From Roridomyces roridus (Eukaryota; Basidiomycota; Agaricomycetes; Agaricales; Mycenaceae): DNA of 64,000 bases. The position numbers and the translations under genes were made by a program. Shown here in pieces: positions 11,456 through 21,576 of this stretch (its first letter is position 1; each line of letters begins with the position of its first letter). The stretch spans positions 124,001-188,000 of the forward strand of contig JARKIF010000065.1 of assembly GCA_029378245.1 (NCBI GenBank), written 5' to 3'. The notes beneath the pieces were generated by a model. That model searched no databases. It was not told the DNA's origin and was given only the letters and a program-made list of their open reading frames with translations.

Positions 11456-11703
11456 ATGAACTTTCAACTTTGGATGTCGATGAGCATGAACGCCGTCCGC
11501 GGCTTACACGCGGCAGAGTGCCGGAATGATGGTATAATTGCAGGTAGGTTGTAGAACCTTGGTATGGGTCACCCACGTTCCCAGCTCGGGCTGACGGTCA
11601 AATGTACAACAGCCAAAAGCGATCCCCGGGTGCACACAAAAGCTCACAACCAACTATTACTAAGGTCCGACACAACTCCTCCATCATCTCGCGAACAGTT
11701 CGA

Positions 11704-12255
11704 ATAAATCCCGATCATCACAGCGGCTCATGGCGTTCTCCCCATCCTGAGAATCTTCTATTCAAGTTCAATTCTTCATCCGTTTCACCGTCGGATCACC
11801 GTCGCCATCGGCCCACGGCAGTCTCACAAGAGGCCGCTCTGAAGGCTTCTCAACGCGGAAGTTTCATATTGAATGTTGCTTCCCTATATATGGAAGCAAC
11901 ATTCAATAAGATGAGATGCCTCTCTCTTAGAATTCAGTGTATTGCGTGCCTGCCGTTCGACTCGGGGACATGCCATGCCAGAGCGCCAAAAGCTACTTCC
12001 TTTTGCCTAACTTGTTGAAGTTGTGCCAAATTCAACACTCGCTTCCCCACGAGCAATATGTGTTGGTTGGGTACTTACTCCATGCAACTGGTGTCTTTAT
12101 CCCGGGTAGAGTAAGTACTCACAATTGCTTGGTTGCACCGCTTCAACCCGCCATCGAAATGTCGGCGACGCCACCGTTCGACTCGGGGCAAGCACTAGCG
12201 TCCAACACTAGTGGGGTTGATCTTTTTATTTCAGACCGCACTCTGTGAAAATCAT
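11704..12255 (+). repeat. diverged tandem repeat, copy 2
   Basis: Second copy of the unit at 10900-11455. It contains two T-arm-like motifs, CCGTTCGACTCGGGG at 11953-11967 and 12174-12188. The latter is followed by TTTTT at 12223-12227. A related, more diverged unit lies at about 18600-18960. Confidence 0.75.
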
Positions 12256-12564
12256 GAATTTGAAAGCCTCGGAATATAGGACGCCCGGCGACTCAATTCG
12301 AATCCCCAGTTTGTCTCCCCTGCTGCCCTGCCAGTCCAAAAAATCCTTCCGCTCATCATGAGACCTCCGGCTTGAGCTCGAACATCCAACTTCGACGGCT
12401 CGAAATCTACCATTTGTGGAAGTTCAAATCGAGTTGGAGTGAAGGAACAGAAGTAGAGTTTGATCGGTTGATGCACGAAAATCTATCGTCCGACTCGTCC
12501 GAAAGATGCAAGTATTTATTTCTGTTTATTTCCAATCTCCACAGTGACTCATCCCAGAACCACC

Positions 12565-14432
12565 ATGTCCTCACACGAAGAGGAGGTCGAACTGGCCTCT
12601 CGTGTTCCTCTCCCCGCATCTTCCTCGACACTATATCTTGAACCCAATCCAGAGGCTTCGTCCCTGAATGAATCTGCTCTACCTCCCACGGACAAGGGCT
12701 CTGGCGCCTGGTCTTTCGTACGCAGAGCATTTGCAGCATTTACCCCCGCTTGGTGTCTTGACTTTCTGCAAGTTGGCTGCGGCGTTCGTCGTGGAGGCTG
12801 TCGTTTGGGGATTCCCGAATGCCTACGGGGTGTTTTTGGAATGTAAGCACTCCATTAACAGTCCCTTTGCGGCGAGGTTCTCATTCTGCGCGTGAAGCCT
12901 ATCTCCAAGACCCGCGTTTCAGCTCACAGCAAAGCGCCACTTCGTTACTTCCCCTCATCGGCACGTTGTCGACTGGGATTATCTATTGCTCTGGTACTCG
13001 ATTTCACTTCGCTCGTGTTGGTCTTATTCGCTGACCCTCTGTAGGGCCGTTTATCAATCCGATTGCTGCCCGCTATCCCCAGCATCGTCGGAAATCCATG
13101 TGGTTTGGAGCGGCTCTTTGCTGCGCGACTCTCTTTACCGCGAGCTATGCTAACAAGGTCGTGGAAAACTGTACACGGACTTTAGCAGTTAACGTGTTCC
13201 CAGATTAACCAACTGGTCCTCTTACAAGGCGTATTCTATGCGATCGGAGGGTGTAAATGCATTTCACTATATCTATCGTTGCGCTATAAATGCCCTCATA
13301 GCTCTTCTCTATCTCCCATGTATTTCATACATGTCCGAATGGTTCGTCGCCCGCCGGGGCATCGCCAATGGGATCCTGTTCGCCGGTATGTTTGTTCTCC
13401 CCCTCAACTTTGTCGCAAGTTCATCATCTCACACAGGTACTGCCGTCGGGGGTCTACTCCTCCCCCTGATCCTCCCTCCCTTGATATCGCGCTACGGCTC
13501 CTCCTCGACACTCCGAATCTTGTCCATCTCCATCGCGGTTCTCCTGATCCCACTTCTCCCTTTTGTCAAAGGTCGTCTTCCGTTGAGCCGTGTCAATGTG
13601 CACGGGCCCGTGCCCCGAGGCGCCTCGACTTCTCAGAGCTGGATGAAGAATCGGCTGTTCTTACTCTTCCTCGTGGCAAACACGATACAAAGTTTCGCCT
13701 ACTTTGTGCCGATCGTGTATTTGCCCAGTATGTTGTCTGACGGTCCAAACGAGATACCCGTTGACGTTCCAATGTAGCGTTCGCCAGCGATCTTCGCGTT
13801 AGTTCCTCCAATTCGGCTGCCACGCTGGCTCTGTTGAACGGTGCGGTTGTCGTGTAATTTCAAGCCTGTTGGCTCAAAAGAAACTAGGAGCATCGGTTGT
13901 AGGTCGTCTCTCCATGGGCTATCTATCCGATAAAATCAACCCCTGGATCCTGGCACTTTCAAGTCTCTTCACGACCTCTGTGATTACATTCATCCTATGG
14001 GGCGTCCTTTCTCACTCGCTTCCCGGGCTACTCGCGTTTGGCTTGGCTTATGGCAGTAGTGCGGGTGGATGGAGTAGTTTGTGGACTTCGTTCGTCCAAC
14101 CTCTCGCTAGTGAGTCGTCTTTGGATTGCTTTGTTCGAGCTAACACTCATGTAGAAGACGACCCGAGCCTATCCACCACCCTCTACGGCTACCTCCTCCT
14201 CTCGCGCGGGATCGGCAACATCGTCTCGACGCCCATCTCGGCCAAATTGTACTCCATGGCCAATAATGCGACCGGTGAGATGCATGCGCATGGGAGCACG
14301 GGCTTCACCGTTGGGGAGGGCCGATTTCAGAAGATGATCATTTATGTGGGGACTTGTTTTGCTGGTGCGGCGGGGATTGCTGTGCTGGGATGGGCGATGG
14401 ATCGCAAGACTGGGTGGAGTCAGCGTGTTTGA
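12565..14432 (+). CDS. MFS transporter, monocarboxylate-permease-like
   Basis: Ten exons join into a 472-residue major facilitator with about 12 membrane segments. Exons: 12565-12717, 12773-12842, 12898-12993, 13045-13157, 13204-13252, 13302-13385, 13437-13727, 13778-13840, 13888-14109 and 14155-14432. All nine introns are 45-55 bp, have GT-AG ends, and every phase closes to the stop. The N terminus is a hydrophilic tail (MSSHEEEVELASRVPL). Family motifs follow: EAVVWGFPNAYGVFLE in helix 1, LIGTLSTGIIYCSGPF, AIGGSLLYLPCISYMSEWF and NGASVVGRLSMGYLSDKI. This is the basidiomycete monocarboxylate-transporter (MCH-like) branch, in the plasma or vacuolar membrane. The substrate is not determined by sequence. 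The copia insertion lies only 30-odd bp past the stop, probably in the 3' UTR. Confidence 0.9.
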
Positions 14433-14461
14433 AGCAAGATCCAAAATTGAATTCTTTTATT

Positions 14462-14466
14462 CGGAT
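14462..14466. other. target-site duplication of the copia element (left)
   Basis: CGGAT at 14462-14466 is repeated at 18572-18576 directly outside the other LTR. Confidence 0.85.
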
Positions 14467-14647
14467 TATTGTTGGATGATGTTCGATGAGTGTGAACAAG
14501 AGAAGAATAATGCATTCAGTGGTTGAACTACGGGCTTATATACTACGGATAATATCTAGAAGATTCTACTACAGTGAAGAGAGAATTAGCAATAGCTGAG
14601 TAAATAGAATCGGGTAGAATCTCGGGGAAATAATTATAATTACAACA
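14467..14647 (-). repeat. copia 3' LTR (element runs on the minus strand)
   Basis: 181 bp, differing from the LTR at 18391-18571 by one base (G/A near 14475). In element orientation it begins TGTTGTAATTATAATT and ends CATCCAACAATA. Both the 5-bp duplication and the primer site place the LTR end at ...ATA, so the termini are TG...TA rather than TG...CA. Confidence 0.9.
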
Positions 14648-14656
14648 CTCCCCCTC
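14648..14656 (-). other. polypurine tract of the copia element
   Basis: GAGGGGGAG on the minus strand directly abuts the 3' LTR, the expected position for plus-strand DNA priming. It overlaps the last bases of the pol stop region. Confidence 0.75.
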
Positions 14657-17600
14657 AAGCGCGAGTCATTCCAAGTCGAGAGACGAAATACTCGTGCTTG
14701 GACTTGTCAAGTGCTTTGGTAAACAAGTCCGCGGTGTTCTCCGAGGTAGGGCAGTAGGAAACTGATACTTCGTTAGAAGTGAGGTTCTCCCGAATGAAGT
14801 GGTGCCGAACGTCAATATGTTTGGAGCGGGCGTGGAAACCAGAGTTCTGCGCGAAGGAGATAGTGCCGTGATTGTCAACAGAGATGTGAGTGGGAAGATG
14901 GGGTGCGTAGCCGAGCTCAGAGAGCATACTACGAAGCCAGAGAGCTTCGCGGGTGGCTGATGCAAGAGCCATGTACTCTGCCTCCATGCTCGATAGCGCC
15001 GTGGTTGGTTGCTTCTTTGAGTTCCAAGTCACAACTCCCCCTGCAAGGGTTGAGAGGTAGCCGGTGACAGATCGGCGGTCGTCGGGCGAGTTAGCCCAGT
15101 CGGCATCAGAGAATAACTCGATGGTGGAGTGCTGATCCGACGTGTATTTGATACCGAGATTGACAGTGCCGCGAAGGTAGCGGAAAACTCGTTTGACGGC
15201 GGTGAGGTGAGCGGGGCCGGGATTCAGACTGAACTGGGAGAGAGTCTGAACGGCAAAGGAGATGTCGGGCCGTGTGGAAATGGCGGCGTACATGAGTGAT
15301 CCAACCATGTGCTGATAGACACGTTTGATCTCAGGGTGAGACTCCGAGTCTGGCGTCTTGGTGAGTTTCACGTGGGGATCCATCGGTGTGGTGGAGGGGT
15401 TGGAGTTCTGCATCTGGAATCGCTCGAGAATCTTGGTGATGTACTGTGACTGGCTCACAAAGATAGAACCATCAGTGTCTCGAGTGATCTCCATTCCCAA
15501 AAGTTGGCGAATATCACCGAGTTTCTTGATATTGAACATCTGCTCAAGTTCGGATTCCGCGGCAGCGATGAGGGCGGGCGATGATGCAAGGATGGTCATG
15601 TCATCAACATGAACGGCTATGATCGTGATGTCGGTGCCGCTACGTTTGATGTAAACGCACTGGTCGGATAGAAGGCGTGAGTATCCGCGGGAGAGGAAGG
15701 ATGAGTTGAGTTCAATGTTCCAGACATGGCCGGACTGCTTAAGACCATAAATAGCCTTGTTGAGTCGTAGTGCGAGAGTCGTGCCGTCCTGGTATAACTC
15801 GGGTTGTTGCATGTAAATCTCCTCATCGAGCTTGCCGTTGAGGTAAGCACCGATAACATCAACCACGTGTATGTCGAGGTTGTAACGGGCGGCAAGAGCG
15901 AGAAGTAGACGGATGGTTTCCATGCGAACGACGGGTGCAAAAGTTTCGTCAAAGTCGATGCCGGGGATCTGAGAAAATCCCTTAGCAACGAGACGGGCCT
16001 TGTAGCGTGTGATAGAGCCGTTCTCATCGCGCTTAACACGGAAAACCCATTTACAGGGAATGGCGGTACGATCACGGGGTAAAGGTGCTGGGGAAAATGT
16101 ATTGAGGTTACGGAGCTGATCCATTTCCTCATCCATCGCTTTCTTCCACTCAAGCCAGTCGGGCCGTGACTTAGCCTCGTCAACTGTGAGTGGATCATTG
16201 GAGATGGGATCGGAATTTACGGCAGGCAGCGCAAAGCCGAGTAGTGCACTGTCGGGCTTAGCGTACTTCCGAGTGCGTGGGCCAAGGATGATGTTGTCCT
16301 CCGAGATGGCACTGCTGATGTCGCGTGGTGCCTTCGGGCGGGGTGCGGTGGCCGGTGATGTGGGAACGGATGGGACAGGTGTCAGAGTGCTCGGAGTGGG
16401 AGCAACGGGAGACGGTGGAATGATGGGGGCGGCTGTTGGCGTCGTTTGCGTAGCCTCAGGCTCAACCATAGTGGATTTCGAAGTGGAATCCAACAAACTC
16501 TCCCCCTTGAGCGGAGGCGGAGCTGTGTCAGATGTGACAGGTTCCCGTATGAAAGTGATGTTCCGTGAGGTAAGTACCTTGTGCGTATGTGGGTTGTAGT
16601 AACGCCAAGCACCGGATTCGTCGGAAAGTCCAACAAATTTGCAAGATTTAGTCTTAACAAAGACTTTACCGTTCTTGCCATCCTGCTGCAAGACTTCGCA
16701 GGGATTGCCGAATTCCTCTAGAGCACTGACGTCAGGCTTCTTTCCTGTATAGGCCTCGTCCGGTGTAATCTTATCACCAAGAGCGCGCGAGGGTGACCTA
16801 TTTTTCAGGTAAGTGGCATAGGCAACGGCTTCGGGCCAGAGGGAAAGGGGTAAGCTGTGTGCGGCGAGCATAGCACGAGCATGCTCGATAAGCGTGCGAT
16901 TGAGCCGCTCGGCAACACCGTTCTGCTGAGGTGAGTAAGGTGCCGTGAGCTCAAGACGGATGCCGCGGGAGCCAAGATAGTCGCGAACTGCCTTAGAAAT
17001 GTATTCCTTGGCGTTGTCACAATGAAAAGCTTTGACACGTTTGCCGGTTTGCGTGGAAATGTACGCATCGTAGTGCTGCATTTTGTCTATGACCTCCGTG
17101 CGCTTCTTCATGAAGTAGAGGATAGTGCGGCGTGTCTTTGCGTCCGTGAAGCTGATGTAATAGCGCTCGCCCGAGATGCCGGTGACGCGCGATGGTCCCC
17201 AAACATCTGTGAAAGTGTTGTCACCGATGTCAGAATATGTCCGTTCAGCCTCGGCTGGAAACGGAGTGACGTGTGACTTGGCTTTGATGCATGCCACGCA
17301 CTGTGCTGAGGGTGTGCTGGTGGGATCAACCCTCATCCCATTGACCATGTTGTTGTTCTTCAACATCCGGATGGATGCCGGCGAGATATGGCCAAAAATA
17401 CGATGCCATTTGTCCCATGAGTGTGCGGGAGCAACGGCGGCAAAGGTTGGTACAGTGGAAACGGCGGGTGCAGTCGGAACGGGTGATGGGACTGATGGAA
17501 CAGCGGGCATGGCGGCGGCGGCGGCCGTGATGCGGTTGGCAGGTTGAGTGATCTGGAGTAAGTAGAGGTTACCGATCTTTCTGCCACGCATGATTTCGCG

Positions 17601-17939
17601 TCGACTGGATCCCTTGGTGAATATGTGCATGTAATCACCGTCAAATTGGATCAGAAAGCCAGCATCGGCAATGCGGCTGATGGACAAGAGGTTGTATGGC
17701 GAGCTGGGGACATGAAGGGAATTATTGAGTGTGATGTTGTATGCCGAACTCTTGACATGAGAGGCAATGACAGCGGAGCCGGTGCCGTCGCATTTCACAC
17801 TGCCGAAACCAGTGATGGTTCGGTCACTGTGCGCGTAAGTGGTGAATAATTCCCGCTTCTTGATGATGTGAGACGTGGCGCCGGAATCGGCGAGCCAGGC
17901 GTCAGGGGACAGAGCGGGTGCGGTGGAGTCCCGTGCCAT
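14655..17939 (-). CDS. Ty1/copia pol polyprotein (protease-integrase-RT-RNase H)
   Basis: Uninterrupted 1094 codons in canonical copia order. The aspartic protease motif DSGATSHI is near residue 18. The GAG-pre-integrase His/Cys finger follows (WHRIFGHI ... CVACIKAKSH). The integrase acidic residues lie in FTDVWGPSR, FHCDNAKEY and PQQNGVAERLNRTL. Reverse transcriptase includes CKWVFRVKRDENG, FDETFAPVVRMETIRLLL and the catalytic AVHVDDM box. RNase H includes ELFSDADWANSPDDRRS, ALSSMEAEYMAL and SKHIDVRHHF. All catalytic residues I can check are present. The Met at 17939 is nominal, since copia pol is normally made as a gag-pol fusion and the frame is open a little further upstream. Gag is nearly absent (see 17940-18153), so the element is pol-competent by sequence but not self-sufficient. 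Confidence 0.95.
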   Translation of the reverse strand: MARDSTAPALSPDAWLADSGATSHIIKKRELFTTYAHSDRTITGFGSVKCDGTGSAVIASHVKSSAYNITLNNSLHVPSSPYNLLSISRIADAGFLIQFDGDYMHIFTKGSSRREIMRGRKIGNLYLLQITQPANRITAAAAAMPAVPSVPSPVPTAPAVSTVPTFAAVAPAHSWDKWHRIFGHISPASIRMLKNNNMVNGMRVDPTSTPSAQCVACIKAKSHVTPFPAEAERTYSDIGDNTFTDVWGPSRVTGISGERYYISFTDAKTRRTILYFMKKRTEVIDKMQHYDAYISTQTGKRVKAFHCDNAKEYISKAVRDYLGSRGIRLELTAPYSPQQNGVAERLNRTLIEHARAMLAAHSLPLSLWPEAVAYATYLKNRSPSRALGDKITPDEAYTGKKPDVSALEEFGNPCEVLQQDGKNGKVFVKTKSCKFVGLSDESGAWRYYNPHTHKVLTSRNITFIREPVTSDTAPPPLKGESLLDSTSKSTMVEPEATQTTPTAAPIIPPSPVAPTPSTLTPVPSVPTSPATAPRPKAPRDISSAISEDNIILGPRTRKYAKPDSALLGFALPAVNSDPISNDPLTVDEAKSRPDWLEWKKAMDEEMDQLRNLNTFSPAPLPRDRTAIPCKWVFRVKRDENGSITRYKARLVAKGFSQIPGIDFDETFAPVVRMETIRLLLALAARYNLDIHVVDVIGAYLNGKLDEEIYMQQPELYQDGTTLALRLNKAIYGLKQSGHVWNIELNSSFLSRGYSRLLSDQCVYIKRSGTDITIIAVHVDDMTILASSPALIAAAESELEQMFNIKKLGDIRQLLGMEITRDTDGSIFVSQSQYITKILERFQMQNSNPSTTPMDPHVKLTKTPDSESHPEIKRVYQHMVGSLMYAAISTRPDISFAVQTLSQFSLNPGPAHLTAVKRVFRYLRGTVNLGIKYTSDQHSTIELFSDADWANSPDDRRSVTGYLSTLAGGVVTWNSKKQPTTALSSMEAEYMALASATREALWLRSMLSELGYAPHLPTHISVDNHGTISFAQNSGFHARSKHIDVRHHFIRENLTSNEVSVSYCPTSENTADLFTKALDKSKHEYFVSRLGMTRA

Positions 17940-18153
17940 AAAAGCAAAATCCGATGATTCGGGGCTAGGGATTGGTTCCGCGATGTGTGCGTGATTCTTA
18001 TTGGCATAACGCTCCTTTGATTGGCGCGTGTTCTGCTCCTTCTGGGACTGTGTGAATGGTGAGAATGTCGGTCATTTTCACAGCCCATGTAGCGTAGTTC
18101 TCCTCCCCAAGGAGATGCTGGATGCGGTAGGCGGATGTCGATGATTCGGACAT
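17940..18153 (-). pseudogene. truncated copia gag remnant
   Basis: An ATG at 18153 opens a typical copia gag N terminus (MSESSTSAYRIQHLLGEE, then NYATWAVKM), but only about 32 residues remain. After MTDIL the sequence jumps, in a different frame, to the region just upstream of the protease. Gag normally has over 200 residues including a CCHC knuckle, and none is present. An internal deletion that also shifts frame explains this. The 51-codon frame ends before pol. Confidence 0.8.
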
Positions 18154-18189
18154 GATAACAATGTGGGGATGGTGATCCTAGGTTTAGAT

Positions 18190-18355
18190 CGAGAGGCGTC
18201 GAGTGTGCGTCGAAAAACGGTGATCAAGGCGTGTGACGGTTTGAGCTGTCAAGCTGGCGTGTGATTATCGAGAGGCGTCGAGTGTGCGTCGAAAACCGGT
18301 GATTAACGTGTGTGACGGTTTGAGCGGTCAAGCTGGTGATAGACGTGTGATTATT
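18190..18355 (-). repeat. duplicated copia leader segment
   Basis: The leader contains two diverged copies (about 75 bp) of a unit with GAGGCGTCGAGTGTGCGTCG and GTGTGACGGTTTGAGC, at about 18190-18260 and 18267-18355, between the primer site and the gag start. Confidence 0.7.
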
Positions 18356-18378
18356 CGGGAGAAGTTCAGTTACGGCCG

Positions 18379-18390
18379 GGGCCCATAACC
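18379..18390 (-). other. copia primer-binding site, half-tRNA-iMet type
   Basis: Minus-strand GGTTATGGGCCC immediately follows the 5' LTR (18391). It is complementary to GGGCCCATAACC, the anticodon-loop region of eukaryotic initiator tRNA-Met, as in the half-tRNA priming known for Drosophila copia. This also fixes the LTR boundary. Confidence 0.75.
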
Positions 18391-18571
18391 TATTGTTGAA
18401 TGATGTTCGATGAGTGTGAACAAGAGAAGAATAATGCATTCAGTGGTTGAACTACGGGCTTATATACTACGGATAATATCTAGAAGATTCTACTACAGTG
18501 AAGAGAGAATTAGCAATAGCTGAGTAAATAGAATCGGGTAGAATCTCGGGGAAATAATTATAATTACAACA
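18391..18571 (-). repeat. copia 5' LTR
   Basis: 181-bp LTR, identical to 14467-14647 except for one base. It contains a possible TATA element (sense CCCGTAGTTC... preceded by TATATAAGCCC, complement of GGGCTTATATA at 18455-18465). Flanked by CGGAT at 18572-18576. Confidence 0.9.
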
Positions 18572-18599
18572 CGGATGAGCAACGCTCAGTTCTAGAAAT

Positions 18600-18960
18600 C
18601 CACTGGAACTGACAGTTTAACATTCGGCGATCATGCACCACTTGCGTACCGTTCGACTCGGAGACGCGCCATTCTGTTTCCATTTCTTTTTGGCTACAAA
18701 CACCTCACAAAACTCACCTCGAGAGCGGTCAACTGTATCCACCCGCTGCGCCTTCAACGGGGATACACTTTCTGTGCATCTCCTGTCCTTCTACCAGCTC
18801 ACAACTCAGACTGCTTGGTGGCACTTTCATCGATCGAAATGAAGGTCTGCGAAACCCCGTCCGACTCGGGATCAAGCCTGCAGGATTCGGGTGTCTTTTT
18901 CTACGTATTCCGTAATCTCAACGTGGCAATTCTGGTACTACTCGTCCGGGGTTGAACGTT
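18600..18960 (+). repeat. diverged repeat with two T-arm-like motifs
   Basis: Related to the 10.9-12.3 kb units. CCGTTCGACTCGG at 18649-18661 is followed by TTTTT at 18687-18691. CCCCGTCCGACTCGGGA at 18855-18871 is followed by TTTTT at 18896-18900. Confidence 0.6.
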
Positions 18961-19018
18961 GAACGTCGAATATTAGACGCTAGTCGCAACCATTCTGCCC
19001 GTTTCTCACACCCGTTGA

Positions 19019-20863
19019 CTATCCCGAGTTTTCCTTCACCGCCGCCGGGCTCTCGTCAGCCCAAAAATCCCTCCGCCTAGCAGCCAACCACAGGAACTCA
19101 GCCTCGGCTCCATTCCTCCTCAAACACCCAACAGGTGTTAGCCCCTGCGAGCGACATCGTTGTATAAACGGCCCCAACCTGGCATCCGATAGGACGGCAT
19201 CGTCGATGGGTTTGAGGGCAAAGGTCTCCGGAACACAGGTGAAATTTATGCAGGGGATGAGCTTGTCCGGGGGCCTGTCCGGGAAATTCCGCTCTGCCAT
19301 TCTGCGGAAAAATTCGATGTTGAGGTCAGCGATGTATCTTGCGAGGATGCGGAGGTTCTCTATATCCCGTTTTTCGCGAAGGCCTGTGAAAGCCCAGAGT
19401 ATAGATACAGTGGCGTTGAAGAACGACCAAAGACTCACCCAGTGGCACTTCCTCCCTGATGGCGCGACAGGAATCCCGGTGTAGCTCCTTCCAATCGAGT
19501 TTCTGACATTCCGGCGAACAGTAATACGTCCATTGGCAGGCCTTACACCTCTTGAAATTGTGTCCAGTGTCGTGGCGTTGGCACTGCAGATCATACATAT
19601 CAGGCTGCGAGATACCAGAGAGTGCGAAAGGAAACACCTTGATATAACCGCATCTAAACGATGTCTGACCAGTGCACTGGATGCTAAGCCTCTGGTGTTC
19701 CAGTGCGGAGAGGAACGGCGCAAATGCAGCCTCGATTGCCGGCTGTGCCAAAAGTCCCACGTAGTGCGGCGTCTTCAACTCGTCCATGTAACGCGTGACT
19801 GCATGGAAAAAAGAGCGGTACACGAAGTATGGTGGTAAGGTCTCGCGCACGATATCCCACGCTGTGTCCACGGTGTGTTGGGGCATATTCGCGAACGCCG
19901 GGCTACAATCAAGCAGGGCGCGCAGAAACCCAACCTTGATGGCCCGAACGACTGCGAAGTAGTCGTCTCCCTCGATGTAGAGGGAGAAAAAGTTGATGAA
20001 GGAAGGGAGCAGGTCGATACGCGACTCCGTCATATCCCGAGAGATGGCGCGCGAGAGTGCGACAAAGGAGCGGTCATGGTGGTGATGACACCCGCGTCAA
20101 AAAACGCTCGGCGCAGGGGGTGTGGACGTGGGCGGCAAAGGTTGACTATAAGATCGATGTGAGACATCAATGCCAGTCCATCCTGGACATCGAGCTCTTT
20201 GGTGGCCTTTTTGGTCCGCCGTAAGATCGCCCGGGCGAAGAGCACGGCGTCGCCGTTGAGAGCATCCATTACCCGGTCGTGGACACCGCCCATCCCTGAA
20301 GATATAGTGCAAGAGAGCACAATTTCCAGTGTCCTTGTTTGGGGGTTGTGTATCAATACCAGGGCATTCACAGATGCACCTTCCCATGCACACAACTTCG
20401 TGACGAGTTCGAGACCACCGGGCATACCGACGAGAGCCAGAGCAAATTTTTGAGAGGCGCAGGATACGTGAAAGAGTCGACCGAGTGTGGAGAGGTACCA
20501 GGTGTGCCTTGAGTCTGATGCGGAGGGAATGTGCGTGTCGTAGACATACTGGCACCACTTGATGATACCCGGCAACCCAGAGAAGATCGCGTGCGTCTGT
20601 GAGGCATGCTCAGGATCATTGATGAGCCGGTCCATCGAAGAGAGACCATAGAGCGATATGTACGCGAAATCTGCATCCAGCTGCCACTCGCGTGGGGAAG
20701 ACGGGGCCATATCTTCGCGGAGGTGGGAGAGGAACAGCTCAATAACACCCAGTTCCACGGTCTGAGGAACATCCGCCCAGACCTCCGCCAGATCCTTGAG
20801 CGCGTCCAGGCCTTTGCGATTCTGGTGGCGTGCCGCCGCGATGTACTGCATGCAAAGCTCCAT
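19019..20863 (-). CDS. MYND-type zinc-finger protein
   Basis: Starts at Met 20863 (MELCMQYIAAARHQNRK). A long helical region of armadillo-like character precedes a C-terminal MYND finger, with zinc ligands in CQRHDTGHNFKRCKACQ and YYCSPECQKLDWKELHRDSC. Intron 19384-19438 (GTGAGT/TTTCACAG) joins EEVPLG to LREKRDIENLRILARY, and the protein ends at 19019. Near 20077 the frame changes by one base, between GVITTMT and SFVALSRAISRDM. No good intron fits there, so a single-base loss or sequencing error is likely. Otherwise the sequence is well kept over roughly 590 residues. MYND fingers bind Pro-rich peptides in partner proteins. Basidiomycetes have many such genes of unknown function. Nothing nearby suggests a partner. 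Confidence 0.8.
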
Positions 20864-21568
20864 CAGACTTCTTACAATCTACTTGTGACACTTTTCCACG
20901 CCAAAAAATAGCCGGCAAAGTGCCGAAAAGTGATCAAGATGACAAGTGAAAAGCCATGTCTGATTTCCGACAAGTGCTCGGCAACACGATATTGATTCTG
21001 TCATTACGGCGCTCTCGCGGCCGGGAGGTCTCCCATTTTTTGATGTTCTCGATGCTCTGAACTGATGCTTTCTTTGGACATGTACATGGCCTTCAAATGC
21101 CTCGGTTTTGAGGTAGATGAAAGTCGGCTTGAGCACTTGATCACTTGTGCCAAGCCGTTGTCAAGCGGAACAGCGCCAAAAGTTGACAAGATTTTTGTCA
21201 AAAGGCTGATGTCAGGGTACTTACGAATAAGAGGAAGCGACGAAACTCACCCTCATCGGTGTCGCACTCAATGTGCGTCGGAGCTCTCTGCGATACTGTT
21301 CTTTCGCGGCCATCGGAAAGGGTGAGGTGAAAAGATGAGACAAGCGAGACAAGACCCGCGAATCAATTGCGAGGAGCCGTGATCCGTACACTCATAAGTA
21401 CAAACAACTGACGGTTCCGAGTGCACGACAAGATTTTGTCTGAATCATATCAATATACTTCCTGCACGCTCGGGCCCGGGTCTGCATGGCGCGTTTACAA
21501 TTAATTTACAATGGCTTTTTTCCAAGTTCAACACGCGCCGCGCCATCCAGCGTTCGGAAAAGAGTCTG
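20864..21568. other. intergenic region
   Basis: Probable 5' region of the MYND gene. No gene, RNA or element that I can support. Confidence 0.4.
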
Positions 21569-21576
21569 AGATGGAG

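Larger units (their letters stand above)
14467..18571 (-). mobile_element. Ty1/copia LTR retrotransposon, gag-deleted
   Basis: Two 181-bp LTRs (one mismatch) flank an intact pol, a polypurine tract and a primer-binding site, with 5-bp duplication CGGAT on both sides. It lies antisense to the MFS gene and just 3' of it. Near-identical LTRs mean recent insertion. The lack of gag means the inserted RNA was probably packaged by particles made from another copy, unless the deletion followed insertion. Confidence 0.95.

Noticed and set aside
20030..20095. Intron to explain the frame change in the MYND gene
   Set aside because: Only a GTCATC donor with no clear branch point would fit. A one-base loss explains it better, although an intron is not excluded.
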